From assembly GCA_963836015.1 (NCBI GenBank), contig CAWIIF010000015.1:1798001-1862000 (forward strand): DNA of 64,000 bases, written 5' to 3'. The notes beneath the pieces are model-generated. The model searched no databases and was not told where the DNA came from. It saw only the letters and a program-made list of their open reading frames with translations. Both the position numbers and the translations under genes were made by a program. Below, one piece after another: positions 35,801 through 43,976 of this stretch. Source of the stretch: CAWCDJ01 sp963836015 (GTDB taxonomy: Bacteria; Acidobacteriota; Terriglobia; Bryobacterales; Bryobacteraceae). Numbering within the stretch: position 1 is the stretch's first letter; each line of letters begins with the position of its first letter.

Positions 35801-37456
35801 CGACGAGGCCTGCTCCAGCGATCCTTCGAAGAGGCGGCGTACCGACTCGCGGCTGAGGGCGTTGGCGGCGATCGCCTCTCGGGCGATCAGCCGCATGCCG
35901 TTCACCAGGTTGTCGTAGATCATGTCGAAGAGCAGGAAGTTCTCGCACTCCTCGACTGCGATGTCGCGGAATTCGCGGCGCCCCAGCACGTCCAGCACGG
36001 TGCGGGCCTCGCCCGCGGCGCCGCTGCCCGCGTCTCCGCGGCGCAAGTGGTCGGCCAGCGCCACGAAGTTGGCTTGCGCCGCTCCCTTCCACTGATTGAG
36101 CAGGTGAAAGCCTACGGTGAACAGCAACTGGTCCGTGGCGCCGCGCAGGTTGGCCTCGGGGTCGCCGAAGATCAGCCTGCCGATCCGCCCGCGAGCGTCG
36201 GCCAGCTCTCCGCGCCGCTTCAGATACCCCTTCCACGCCTTAGTGAGCTCTTCGTCGTAGTGCAGCTCGAGCGGATGGGCCAGCCAGTTCTGAAAAATGC
36301 GGTGGTATTCCTGCGCGATGCGGCGGCGCAGGTCGCCCCGCGGGATGTCGGAGGCGCTGAGGCGCCCGTATTGCTCTCGCGTGGTGGAGCGGATGCGGCG
36401 CCGGAGTCCCAGGTAGCGCACATGGCGGAAGGCGCAGCCGAACAGGTTGGGCTGCTCGGTCGGGTTATCCAGAAGGGACAGGGGAGCGCGCTGGAGTTTC
36501 GAGAGAGCCTCCGACGGCTCCAGGTACCGAAGCACCGCACGGCGGTAGTGCTCGAAGATCTCGGCGGGGTTTTCCGCGACGAATTTCTCGGCGGCGCGCT
36601 CCGCGGCGCGGATGGCGCTGCCGATGGCCGCCAGCACGTTCGGGATCTTTTCCGCTTCTCCGGGCACGAAATCGATGATGCCGTCGAGAATTCCAGCATG
36701 CAGAAGCTCGTAGCTGCTGACCCCAACGTATTTCGCGCATTCCTGCCACGAAAGGTCGTACTTTCGTGCAATACCGGCCATGCCGCGCGGCTGTATGGTA
36801 TTGAAGACACCATCGCGGACGCTAAGCAGGATGTTGGTGGTGGCGAGCGGAATTGCGCCCCCGCTGTATCCGTTGCCTAGCACAATGCCGACGGTGGGCA
36901 CATGCAGTTGCGCAAATTCCGCGATCAGCCGCGAGATGGAATGCGCCTGGTTGTGACGGTTGGCGGCTTCGCCGGCGTCCGCGCCCGGAGTGTCCATGAA
37001 AGTGACGACCGGGATGGCGCGGCTGGCGAACCCGCGAATAATCTCAACGGCGCGCAGATGGTGCTCCGGCATCCAGATGCCGTTCCGCTTGCGCCGGTCG
37101 TGAGCCAGAATTCCGACGCGACGAAGGCCTCCCGGGGCGCCGAAATCCAGCAGCATTTCGGCGGCATACAGCGGACCCATTTCGATCTCGCGCAGGGTCT
37201 CGCCGCCGAGCCGCCGGATGACCCAGCGCGCGCCTTGCCGGGTGGGATCTTCCGACGGGTATACGACCGACGCCACGTAGTCGTCGACACCCAGTGAGCG
37301 GAGTTCGCGCATGCGGGCGTCTACCGCCTCGCGGTCCAGTACTCCCTCGATCGGAATCCCGATTCCGCCCCGTTCAGCAGGGAAGCGCGATACGTCCGCC
37401 GCCTGCTGTTCGGCTATGAGAAAGAGAGGATCTCCCGAATATGGTTTGCGCTTCAA
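32879..37456 (-). CDS. Single-chain acyl-CoA carboxylase: carboxyltransferase halves + biotin carboxylase + biotin carrier
   Basis: 1525 residues with all carboxylase activities in one chain. Residues about 60-330 resemble the AccA half (VTFMDTPGADAGEAAN, GNGYSGGAIPLATTNILL, IQPRGMAGIA). About 340-690 is a helical region I cannot assign. About 715-900 resembles AccD without its zinc finger (IAFISSGGMQTKESAGALF, FGDCTGGAQASF, MPFAGQIVVPE). About 938-1400 is biotin carboxylase with VHGGGGKGI (ATP-grasp glycine loop, near 1100) and EMNTRLQVEHPVTE. The end is a carrier domain with LLEAMKSF, biotin lysine K1466. It would make malonyl-CoA or another carboxy-acyl-CoA from ATP and bicarbonate. The order CT-alpha, CT-beta, BC, BCCP is the reverse of eukaryotic ACC. 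It stands alone. The start is the only ATG giving the N-terminal domain. Confidence 0.85.
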   Translation of the reverse strand: MKRKPYSGDPLFLIAEQQAADVSRFPAERGGIGIPIEGVLDREAVDARMRELRSLGVDDYVASVVYPSEDPTRQGARWVIRRLGGETLREIEMGPLYAAEMLLDFGAPGGLRRVGILAHDRRKRNGIWMPEHHLRAVEIIRGFASRAIPVVTFMDTPGADAGEAANRHNQAHSISRLIAEFAQLHVPTVGIVLGNGYSGGAIPLATTNILLSVRDGVFNTIQPRGMAGIARKYDLSWQECAKYVGVSSYELLHAGILDGIIDFVPGEAEKIPNVLAAIGSAIRAAERAAEKFVAENPAEIFEHYRRAVLRYLEPSEALSKLQRAPLSLLDNPTEQPNLFGCAFRHVRYLGLRRRIRSTTREQYGRLSASDIPRGDLRRRIAQEYHRIFQNWLAHPLELHYDEELTKAWKGYLKRRGELADARGRIGRLIFGDPEANLRGATDQLLFTVGFHLLNQWKGAAQANFVALADHLRRGDAGSGAAGEARTVLDVLGRREFRDIAVEECENFLLFDMIYDNLVNGMRLIAREAIAANALSRESVRRLFEGSLEQASSELARQRIIPDSSEERQRSMKRRFVSWIGFFAKHGDRQKLLKKAEEWKKLVHPRVSEPLFAIITFYFEHLLPAYFESVASGRPFEGQIRPQNIGIRDFWNRLTEAYQDLLIQDELQQLKKQSPITANAILERFFVDFRETDARLMTADPARFPGFRASIEEALAKGIPPCGAITGIARLKAGAARRHVGVVVSNLEFQAGAFDMAATEKFCRLLVECAKRRLPVIAFISSGGMQTKESAGALFPMAVLNDRITRFVRETGLPVVCFGFGDCTGGAQASFVTHPLVQTYYWAGTNMPFAGQIVVPEHLPCAATLSNYLSRETGAMRGLVRHPFYEGLDDALRAIDPTIPTARESVEEVIGRVLRLELETAEEETPVEIGEQMRTAPFTRVLVHARGCAAEKIVRKAQENGLEVVLVQSDADMESPAAGLLRPAIDRLVCIGGNTPGESYLNAMSIVRVAERNGAEALHPGIGFLSENAAFARVCRAHSINFIGPPAESMELMGHKSNAIHTAMRLGIPVVPGSHGIVTQAEAAARLAGEIGYPVIIKAVHGGGGKGIAVVEQPEEFAAAFLRISAEARSAFGNGDVYLERFIASLRHVEVQILRDHHGHTKVLGLRDCSVQRNNQKVIEESGSVVLPADLEEAVYRHAAKIVEAIGYTGAGTVEFIYDLARGEVYFMEMNTRLQVEHPVTEAVSGVDIVSAQFHVAAGNSIETMEAGHNGYSMELRINAERAVRSPGGALSFLPCPGDVTVFRFPERPGISLIRAVDQGKTVTPYYDSMIVQLIAHAGTRDEVIRLLREYLDQVEIRGISTNIPVLKRILDDPQFQGGEYDTTYLREFTRRIDGAELIAEMESAAGETTQPMDLESLRIPGTDEYRVPAPSAGIFYRAPSPGEPEFVAAGDVVDSEHTICLLEAMKSFRPLSLASFHSGEERLFPAGSLFQMVRVVPENGQAVNRDDLMFVVRLASNGANTESTA

Positions 37457-37755
37457 GGTTTCGCCTCGTTACAAAAGCAAAGCGCAAGTGTAACAGAGCG
37501 GCCGCTGCCAGTGCTTCGGCGCGCTCGCGGCCGCGCGGGCTCAGGGAGATTCCGGTACGTCTTGCTGTCTGATATCTCACAATATCTTGATTGTTGTGAA
37601 CATCCACCGGATGTACTAGTACGCATAGGGTAAGGTCTGTGTGCGGCGGTACGTTGGAGGTGGTACGAATTAAAAATATCTCGTGACGACTGCAACCGTA
37701 TAGCGCTAGACTTCATTAACTGGAGTAAACGCCACAAATCACGGCAGGTCCTTAT
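37457..37755. other. Divergent regulatory gap between carboxylase and Crp/Fnr genes
   Basis: About 300 bases with no gene. It contains a CRP-like inverted repeat (37577-37599), a 10-base palindrome GTACTAGTAC (37614-37623) and an AT-rich patch (AATTAAAAATATC near 37670). Promoters for both divergent genes should be here; no clear -35/-10 pair was identified. Confidence 0.5.
37577..37599. promoter_or_regulatory. CRP/FNR-like inverted repeat
   Basis: TCACAA (37577-37582) and TTGTGA (37594-37599) are exact inverted arms with an 11-base spacer. This resembles, but is wider than, the classic TGTGA-N6-TCACA site (here arms are inverted outward). It lies about 120 bases before the carboxylase start and 157 before the Crp/Fnr gene. 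Confidence 0.4.
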
Positions 37756-38466
37756 ATGAATCGCGCCGACGAAGCTGTTCTGTCGTTTGAAGATCCTCTG
37801 ACATACCTTCCCCGCAAACCCGTCCAGGAGTTTGCGCGGCGTCGAGTGATCTATGACCCCAATCAACCCTCTGAGAGCCTCTATGTCGTGATCCTGGGAC
37901 GAGTCAAGCTCACGAGCATCGCAGACGATGGTACTCAGACAATCGCGCGCATCGCCTCCCCGGACGGGTTGTTCGGCGAAGGCGCGCTGGTCGGTTCCCG
38001 GCATTCCGAATCCGCTGTCGCACTCGACAACATCTCGGTAATGTCGTGGACCATGGCGGAGATCGAGCGGCACATCGAAACCGAGCCGCGCCTCGGCCTG
38101 GCACTGTCGCAGTACTTGATCCGCCAGTGCATCGAACTGCAGGACCGCATTCAGAGCATGGCGGTCTACAAGACGCCGGAACGGGTGATGGTCTCGCTGA
38201 TTCAACTGGCGAACAGCCTGGGAACGCCCATGGCGGACGGCGGTGTCCGGATCGGTCCCCTGACGCATCACACCATTGCGGAGTACGTGGGCACGTCGCG
38301 CGAGATCGTGACGTTCCAGCTCAACCGGCTGCGCCGGCTGGGAATGCTGCGCTATTCGAGGAAGCATATGGACATCTATGCCGAGGCGCTCAAAGAGACG
38401 CTCCGGCAGCAGGGCGTCGGCTTGCCGCACGCTCCTCGCGACATGATGTGGCAGGCGGCCGGGTAG
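37756..38466 (+). CDS. Crp/Fnr-family transcriptional regulator
   Basis: 236 residues. cNMP-type sensor domain at about 15-125 (RRVIYDPNQPSESLYVVILG, FGEGALVGSRHSESAVAL, where GEGAL and the RHSES stretch sit at the phosphate cassette). A dimer helix follows (QLQDRIQSMA-like ELQDRIQSM), then the winged helix (PLTHHTIAEYVGTSREIVTF and LNRLRRLGMLRYSRK, about 175-205). There is no FNR-type N-terminal cysteine set, so it is not an oxygen sensor of the 4Fe-4S kind. The ATG at 37756 has only a weak upstream site (CAGG). It may bind the CRP-like repeat upstream and so control itself and the divergent carboxylase, which is inference. Confidence 0.88.
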   Translation: MNRADEAVLSFEDPLTYLPRKPVQEFARRRVIYDPNQPSESLYVVILGRVKLTSIADDGTQTIARIASPDGLFGEGALVGSRHSESAVALDNISVMSWTMAEIERHIETEPRLGLALSQYLIRQCIELQDRIQSMAVYKTPERVMVSLIQLANSLGTPMADGGVRIGPLTHHTIAEYVGTSREIVTFQLNRLRRLGMLRYSRKHMDIYAEALKETLRQQGVGLPHAPRDMMWQAAG

Positions 38467-38470
38467 CACA

Positions 38471-39190
38471 TTAGTCGTAAACGAAGTGGAGGATCTTCTT
38501 GAGATCCTCCCAAGCTTCGCGCTTGGCGCTCTGATTGTAAGGCCGCAGCAGGTAAGACGGGTGGTATGTCACCATGACGGGGATGTCCCGCCACTGAAAC
38601 CACTTACCGCGCATCTTGGTAACTCCTTCTTTATGTCCGGTCACCGCCCGGGCGGCGGTTCCACCGAGCGCGCAGATCGCTTTGGGATGAATCGCCGAGA
38701 GTTGCCGGTAAAGAAACTGGCCGCACGTTTCCATCTCGTCCGGCTCGGGAGTGCGGTTCCCGGGAGGGCGGCACTTCACCACGTTGCAGATGTAGACGTC
38801 GGCCCGGGAGAGAGGAATCCCCTCTTTTTTCGCGGTGCCCTCGATCATCTGGGTGAGTAGCTGGCCGGCGCGCCCGACAAAAGGGATGCCCTGCTCGTCC
38901 TCGTCCGCTCCAGGGCCCTCGCCCACGAAGACCAGAGAGGACCGTTCGTTGCCGGTGCCGAATACGATCTTGTTGCGCCCTTCGTGCAGGCGGCAGCGGC
39001 GGCAATCGCCGATGTCGTCGAGGATGCGCAGCAGCGTGTCGCCTTCGGGAGCGAGCGGCGGAAGTTCGAGGACCCCCGCTCCCTCACTGTCGCGGCTCTG
39101 TTCCGGAAGCGGTGCCGGTTGGCGATAGAGGGTTTTGATGCCGAGGTCCTGGTAGAACTCGAGATAGCGGCGTAGGGTTTCAGCGTCCAT
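38471..39190 (-). CDS. Uracil-DNA glycosylase, type 4/5 (Fe-S)
   Basis: About 239 residues from the ATG at 39188-39190, which lies inside the end of coaBC (11-base overlap); the frame runs on upstream but only as coaBC shadow. Removes uracil from DNA. Motifs: first cluster cysteines CRRC, motif A GEGPGADEDEQGIPFVGRAG, the remaining cluster ligands in VVKCRPPGNRTP and METCGQFL, and motif B HPSYLLR. These mark the thermostable-type Fe-S UDG family. Last gene of the nine-gene operon; 4 bases separate its end from the convergent Crp/Fnr gene. Confidence 0.9.
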   Translation of the reverse strand: MDAETLRRYLEFYQDLGIKTLYRQPAPLPEQSRDSEGAGVLELPPLAPEGDTLLRILDDIGDCRRCRLHEGRNKIVFGTGNERSSLVFVGEGPGADEDEQGIPFVGRAGQLLTQMIEGTAKKEGIPLSRADVYICNVVKCRPPGNRTPEPDEMETCGQFLYRQLSAIHPKAICALGGTAARAVTGHKEGVTKMRGKWFQWRDIPVMVTYHPSYLLRPYNQSAKREAWEDLKKILHFVYD

Positions 39191-40379
39191 TGGAGGCGTG
39201 CAGGGCCAGCCGGAGTTTGAGGATTTCGTCGAAGATGCGATCGGCCAGTTCGCGCTTGGAAGCCCTGGGAAGGGGAATGGTCTCACCCGTGGCCAGCGCC
39301 AGGATGACTTCGTTCTGGTCGGATTCGAAGCCCACGTCGGGTCCGCCGACCAGGTTTCCGACCACCATGTCGCAGTTCTTGGATTGCAGCTTGCGGCGGG
39401 CCTCCTGCTGCAGGTTCTGCGTTTCGGCCGCGAATCCCACCAGCAGCCGGCCGTCCTTCTTGCGCCCCAGTTCGGCCAGGATATCGGGCGTCGGGTCGAG
39501 CTCGAGCGAGATGCGGGCGGCGGTCTTTTTGACTTTCTGATCGGGAACCTTGCTGAGGTGAAAATCGGCCACGGCGGCGGCCTTGATCACGATCGATGCC
39601 GGCTCCAGGTTTTCGAAGACCCGGTCGCGCATCTCGACCGCGGTATGCACCGGCAGGACCTCGACACCCTTGGGCGGATCCAGGTGCACGGGTCCGGAAA
39701 CCAGAATCACGCGCGCGCCGCGTTCGGCGGCGGCTTCGGCCAGGGCGTACCCCATCTTGCCGCTGGAGCGGTTGGAGATGTAACGCACCGGGTCGAGCGG
39801 TTCCTGGGTCGGTCCGGCGGTGATCAGGATGGTCTCGCCGTCGAGGTCGCGGCGGCGGTGCGAAAGAGCATCGATGGCGGCGGCGATTTCCAGCGGTTCG
39901 GCGAGGCGGCCCGGCCCCGTCATCCCGCAGGCCAGGTAGCCGCTTCCAGGCTCGACAATCCGGTGCCCGCGGCGGCGCAGGGTCTCCAGGTTGGCCTGTG
40001 TGGCGGGATGCTGCCACATGTTGACGTTCATCGCCGGCGCGATTACGACCGGCCCGGTGAAAGCCAGGTAGAGCGTCGTGAGGAAGTCGGATGCCAGCCC
40101 GAGCGCCATTTTGCCGATCAGGTCGGCCGTCGCCGGAGCGACCACCAGGACTTCATTCTCCTGGGCCACCGAGATGTGTTCGATGGCGCTTTCGATGGCG
40201 AAAAGATCGGTAAGCGTCTTGCGCCCTGTGAGCGCCGCGAAGGTCAGCGGGCGGACGAACTCCTCGCCCGCGGCCGTCATCACCGCCTGGACCTCGTGGC
40301 CCTCCTGCATGAGGAGGCGCGCCAGTTCGGCCGCCTTGTAGGCGGCAATACCGCCTCCAACGCCGAGAATGATTTTCAT
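39180..40379 (-). CDS. coaBC: Bifunctional phosphopantothenoylcysteine decarboxylase / phosphopantothenate-cysteine ligase
   Basis: 399 residues. CoaC flavoprotein half (about 1-180): GVGGGIAAYKAAELAR, IEHISVA with the catalytic histidine, PAMNVNMW and CGMTGPGRLAEP with the active-site cysteine. CoaB ligase half (about 185-395): ILITAGPTQEPLDPVRYISN, SSGKMGYALAEAA, and AAVADFHLSKVPDQKVKK. Two steps of coenzyme A synthesis in the cytoplasm. It starts 8 bases after rpoZ, a common pairing (rpoZ-coaBC). Complete. Confidence 0.95.
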   Translation of the reverse strand: MKIILGVGGGIAAYKAAELARLLMQEGHEVQAVMTAAGEEFVRPLTFAALTGRKTLTDLFAIESAIEHISVAQENEVLVVAPATADLIGKMALGLASDFLTTLYLAFTGPVVIAPAMNVNMWQHPATQANLETLRRRGHRIVEPGSGYLACGMTGPGRLAEPLEIAAAIDALSHRRRDLDGETILITAGPTQEPLDPVRYISNRSSGKMGYALAEAAAERGARVILVSGPVHLDPPKGVEVLPVHTAVEMRDRVFENLEPASIVIKAAAVADFHLSKVPDQKVKKTAARISLELDPTPDILAELGRKKDGRLLVGFAAETQNLQQEARRKLQSKNCDMVVGNLVGGPDVGFESDQNEVILALATGETIPLPRASKRELADRIFDEILKLRLALHASNGR

Positions 40380-40387
40380 GACGCGAT

Positions 40388-40636
40388 CTAGAGAACCGGT
40401 TCGGGCGCCGGTTCCTCGGGCGCCTGGCCGGTGAGGCTGTATTTGACGAGCCCGCGCCGGACTTCTTCCATGGCGATGATGGTGGGCTTCTTGGAGGACG
40501 TCGGCAACACCGGACGCGCGCCGCCCTGCAATTGCCGGGCGCGTTTGGCGGCAACGATGATAAACCGGTAGGTGCTCTGCTCCGCGTCGTCCGGGATCGT
40601 GCAGTGCGCGTTGTTCCGTGGGGCTTTGTCAGCCAT
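40388..40636 (-). CDS. rpoZ: DNA-directed RNA polymerase omega subunit
   Basis: 82 residues. STYRFIIVAAKRARQLQGGA and KKPTIIAMEEVRRGLVKY are the omega core motifs (normally RF.LV..AA.RARQL and KP...A..E...GKI.Y). The N-terminal 20 residues and a proline/glutamate tail are extra. Omega helps assemble the beta prime subunit of RNA polymerase. It lies between gmk (15 bases) and coaBC (8 bases), the usual bacterial neighbourhood, which confirms the call. Confidence 0.93.
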   Translation of the reverse strand: MADKAPRNNAHCTIPDDAEQSTYRFIIVAAKRARQLQGGARPVLPTSSKKPTIIAMEEVRRGLVKYSLTGQAPEEPAPEPVL

Positions 40637-40651
40637 GTTGTCGATACCTCT

Positions 40652-41260
40652 TCAAACTCGAAATGTCTCCAGAATCGGGCGGATCTGCTCTTCGATCCTG
40701 GTCCGTCTCGCCCGCTCGGCGCGAACGATGGCGCTCAAAACAGCGTCGGATTCCGCCAGGTCGCGGTTGACGACCACGTAATCGTACTGGTCGTAGTTCC
40801 GGATCTCTTCCGCCGCTTCCCGCAACCGCCGGGCAATCACCTCGTCGCGGTCTTCGCTGCGCGCACGCAACCGCTGTTCTAAAATCTCGCGAGAGGGAGC
40901 CAGGATGAACACACTTACGGCTTCAGGAATCTGACACTTCAATTGTCTCGCACCTTGGACATCAATGTCGAGTACCAGGTCTTTCCCCGAGGCGCGGGCT
41001 TCCTCCAGAATTCCCCTGTGCGTGCCATAGTAGTTTCCGAACACCTCCGCCCACTCCAGAAACTCGTTCCGGGCGATCATGGCTTCGAACTCCCCCCGGG
41101 AGACGAACCGGTAGTTCTGCCCGTCCACCTCGGTCCCGCGCGGCTTGCGGGTGGTGTAAGAGATAGAAAACATTAGCTCGGGCACGCTGACCAGCAGCCG
41201 TGACACTAGCGTCGATTTTCCGGATCCGGAAGGCGCGGAGATGATGAAGACGGTGGTCAT
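40652..41260 (-). CDS. gmk: Guanylate kinase
   Basis: 202 residues. MTTVFIISAPSGSGKSTLVS carries the P-loop (residues 9-16); SISYTTRKPRGTEVDGQNY is the GMP-binding segment and DIDVQGARQLK the family signature. Converts GMP to GDP with ATP. The ATG at 41258-41260 shares its A with the TAA of yicC (TAATG), so translation is coupled; the frame is open further upstream but only as a shadow of yicC. Confidence 0.95.
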   Translation of the reverse strand: MTTVFIISAPSGSGKSTLVSRLLVSVPELMFSISYTTRKPRGTEVDGQNYRFVSRGEFEAMIARNEFLEWAEVFGNYYGTHRGILEEARASGKDLVLDIDVQGARQLKCQIPEAVSVFILAPSREILEQRLRARSEDRDEVIARRLREAAEEIRNYDQYDYVVVNRDLAESDAVLSAIVRAERARRTRIEEQIRPILETFRV

Positions 41261-42150
41261 TATTCCAGATTCAACGACTGCTCCCGGATCTTGTCGATTT
41301 CGGACTTGGCGGCGAGGGCCAGGTCCGTAATTGTGAGGCCCAGATCGCCGAGGCCGCCGGTCTTCGAGAGAACGGTGTTCGATTCGCGGTTCATCTCCTG
41401 CAGCAAAAAATCCAGCCGCTTGCCGATTTCGCCTCCGGCGGCGAGCAGGTTCTCGAGGTGTGCGGCGTGAGTGCGCAGGCGGACCAGCTCCTCGGCAATG
41501 TCGCTGCGGTCGGCCAGCAGGGCGGCCTCCTGCGCCAGGCGCTGCGGCTCGATGCCCGCACCGTTCAGCAGGTCGGTGAGTTTTTCGCGCAGCCGCTTTT
41601 GAAAAGCTGGAATGGCGCCCTCGCGGATCTTCTCCATCCGCACGACCAGATCGCAGAGGTTCTCGCAGCGCTGGCGGATCTCCGCGGCGGTGGCCTCGCC
41701 CTCGCGCTCGCGGAAAGCATTCAGCATGGCTACTGCCTCGGACGCGCCTTCGAGCACCGTCTTGGCCAGTTCGTCGTTCAGCTCCTGCTCTTCGCCCGTG
41801 CCCAGCATGCCGGGAATCCGCAAGGCGGCGTTGAGGTCCGGCTGGCCGCCCAGCTGGTAGAGCTCCGCCGCTTCGCGAAAAGCCTGCATGTAAAGGCCGA
41901 GCAGCTCGCGGTTCACGCGGCCCGCGGCGGCCCCCGTCCGCGTGAGCGTGACATGGACCTGCAGGTGCCCGCGCGCCACTCCGTTCTTGATGACGCCGCG
42001 AATATCGTTCTCGAGCGAATCGAACTCCGCCGGCAGGTGGAAATGCAGGTCCAGGCCGCGATGATTGACGCCCTTCAAGCTGACGACGATCTCGCCCTGC
42101 GGCGCCGTCTTCCTCACCCGGGCGAAGCCGGTCATGCTGCGTACACTCAC
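41260..42150 (-). CDS. yicC: YicC-family endoribonuclease
   Basis: 296 residues with a GTG start (42148-42150). MSVRSMTGFARV at the N-terminus and RLDFLLQEMNRESNTVLSK near the C-terminus are the YicC/YloC signatures, and the ending VLSKTGGLGDLGL to EQSLNLE fits the DUF1732 end. The E. coli protein is a hexameric RNA-cleaving enzyme linked to small-RNA turnover. Directly precedes gmk as in many genomes. Its start overlaps the stop of the ABC exporter gene (GTGA). Confidence 0.92.
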   Translation of the reverse strand: MSVRSMTGFARVRKTAPQGEIVVSLKGVNHRGLDLHFHLPAEFDSLENDIRGVIKNGVARGHLQVHVTLTRTGAAAGRVNRELLGLYMQAFREAAELYQLGGQPDLNAALRIPGMLGTGEEQELNDELAKTVLEGASEAVAMLNAFREREGEATAAEIRQRCENLCDLVVRMEKIREGAIPAFQKRLREKLTDLLNGAGIEPQRLAQEAALLADRSDIAEELVRLRTHAAHLENLLAAGGEIGKRLDFLLQEMNRESNTVLSKTGGLGDLGLTITDLALAAKSEIDKIREQSLNLE

Positions 42151-43976
42151 AGGTCAACCACCGATCCGGCAGCCTCGAACTGCAGCTCGTGGAGCCGCTG
42201 ATAGATCCCGCCGCGCCCGACCAGCTCCTCGTGCGTGCCGGTTTCGCGGATGCGCCCTTTTTCGAGCACCGCGATTTTGTCGGCGCGGCGAATCGTGGAA
42301 AGACGGTGCGCGATCACGATCACGGTGCGGTGTTCCATGAGATTGGCCAGGGCCCTTTGCACGAGCATTTCGGATTCGGTATCGAGGTGCGACGTGGCCT
42401 CGTCCAGAATCAGGATCGGCGCGTTTTTCAAAAGGGCGCGCGCGATGGCGATGCGCTGCCGCTGGCCTCCGCTAAGCTTGAGCCCGCGGTCGCCGATAAC
42501 AGTGTCGTAGCCTTCGGGCAGCGCCTCGATGAAATCGTGGGCCAGTGCGGTGTGCGCCGCCTCGCGGATCTTATCCGCCGGCACGCCCGGCTGGCCGTAA
42601 GCGATGTTGTTGGCCACCGTGTCGTTGAACAGGAAGGTGTCCTGGGCCACCAGCCCGATCTGCCGCCGCAGGGAAGCCAGGCTGATCTCGCGCACGTCGC
42701 GGCCGTCCACTTTCACACTGCCGCCGGTCACATCGTAGAAGCGCGGGACCAGGTTGGCGAGCGTCGTCTTGCCGGCGCCGCTCGGCCCGACCAGCGCTAC
42801 CACTTCGCCTGCCTTGACCTCGAGGTTGACGGAGTGGACCTGGAAGCCGTCGGGCGCGCCGGGGTAGAAGAACGAAGCGTTCTCGAAGACGATTCCTTCG
42901 TGGAAGCCTTCGATCTTCGGATCGCCGGGGCGCTCGACGATGGCTTCGGAATGATCGAGGTATTCGAAAACTTTCTGCGAAGCGCCGAGCGCCTGCTGAA
43001 AGATGTTGTTGATGCCGACCAGCCGTTTCAGCGGCTCGAGCAGCAGCAGCAGCGCGGTCAGAAAGCTGACGAAATCGCCCGCACTGATGGTTCCGGTCTT
43101 GATGTTCGTGCGGGCGTACGTCAGCAGCGCGATGATCATCACCAGCGCGATGAAATCGACCAGGGGAGACGAGAGCGCCTGCTGCAGGATATAGCGGGCG
43201 TTGGTTTTGAGCAGGCGGCGCGAGGCCTCCCGGAACTTGCGCGATTCGTATCCTTCGGCGCCGAAGGCTTTCACCACCATGTGGCCGCTGAAGGTCTCCT
43301 GAAGGATCTGGTTCAACTCGGCCTGGCGGTCCTGCGTGCGCCGGCTGGTGCGGCGGATGCGCCGGCCGATGCGCGTCACCGGCAGCATCACGGCCGGGAG
43401 AATGGTCAGGCTGACCAGGGCCAGCATCCAGTCGGTACTCACCAGCACGAACAGGAGCGCGATCGCGCTGAACCACTGCCGGAAGAAATCCGCCAGCATC
43501 TGCGAGGTGGCGAGCTGCACCTTGTCGATGTCGTTCATCAGGGACGACATGAGCTGGCCGGTGGAGTGCGATTCGAAAAACTCGGCGCCTTTGGACAGCA
43601 CCTTGTCGAAGACGGCGTTGCGCAGATCCGTGACCGAGGAAAACCCGGCGTAGCTGACCAGGTAGTTGCCCAGGTAGTCGCAAATGCCCTTGATGAGGAA
43701 GCACGCGATAAGGGCGAACGCCACCATGAACCAGATGCTGCGGCCCTGAAGCGGGACCACCTGCTCGAGAAAAATCTGATGTCCGAAAACCGGCTTGGCC
43801 AGCAGCGGAGTGAGTCCGGCGGGCCGGTCGGCGGTCAGAACGCGGTCGAAGATCGGACGTACCAGGAGGGCCAACGCGCCCTGGGCGGCGCCCGCGACGG
43901 CCATCAGGATCACGGACGCGGCCAGGTGCACCCAGTACCGCCGGGCGTATCCGAGAAGTCGCATCAATTCCTTCAT
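42147..43976 (-). CDS. MsbA-like ABC exporter (membrane + ATPase domains)
   Basis: 609 residues. Six-helix exporter domain (about 1-320) then an ATPase domain (about 345-590): Walker A GPSGAGKTTLA, Q-loop VAQDTFL, signature LSGGQRQRIAIARALL, Walker B ILILDEATSHLD and H-loop AHRLSTIR. Fits lipid A flippase MsbA and related lipid exporters that flip lipids from the inner to the outer leaflet. Next to a heptosyltransferase-like gene, which supports a lipopolysaccharide role. Overlaps its upstream neighbour by ATGA and its downstream neighbour by GTGA. Confidence 0.9.
   Translation of the reverse strand: MKELMRLLGYARRYWVHLAASVILMAVAGAAQGALALLVRPIFDRVLTADRPAGLTPLLAKPVFGHQIFLEQVVPLQGRSIWFMVAFALIACFLIKGICDYLGNYLVSYAGFSSVTDLRNAVFDKVLSKGAEFFESHSTGQLMSSLMNDIDKVQLATSQMLADFFRQWFSAIALLFVLVSTDWMLALVSLTILPAVMLPVTRIGRRIRRTSRRTQDRQAELNQILQETFSGHMVVKAFGAEGYESRKFREASRRLLKTNARYILQQALSSPLVDFIALVMIIALLTYARTNIKTGTISAGDFVSFLTALLLLLEPLKRLVGINNIFQQALGASQKVFEYLDHSEAIVERPGDPKIEGFHEGIVFENASFFYPGAPDGFQVHSVNLEVKAGEVVALVGPSGAGKTTLANLVPRFYDVTGGSVKVDGRDVREISLASLRRQIGLVAQDTFLFNDTVANNIAYGQPGVPADKIREAAHTALAHDFIEALPEGYDTVIGDRGLKLSGGQRQRIAIARALLKNAPILILDEATSHLDTESEMLVQRALANLMEHRTVIVIAHRLSTIRRADKIAVLEKGRIRETGTHEELVGRGGIYQRLHELQFEAAGSVVDL

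Noticed and set aside
33026..36880. Very long open frame (1284 codons) on the plus strand opposite the carboxylase
   Set aside because: It is a high-GC shadow: no family match, biased composition, and the opposite strand encodes a clear multi-domain enzyme.
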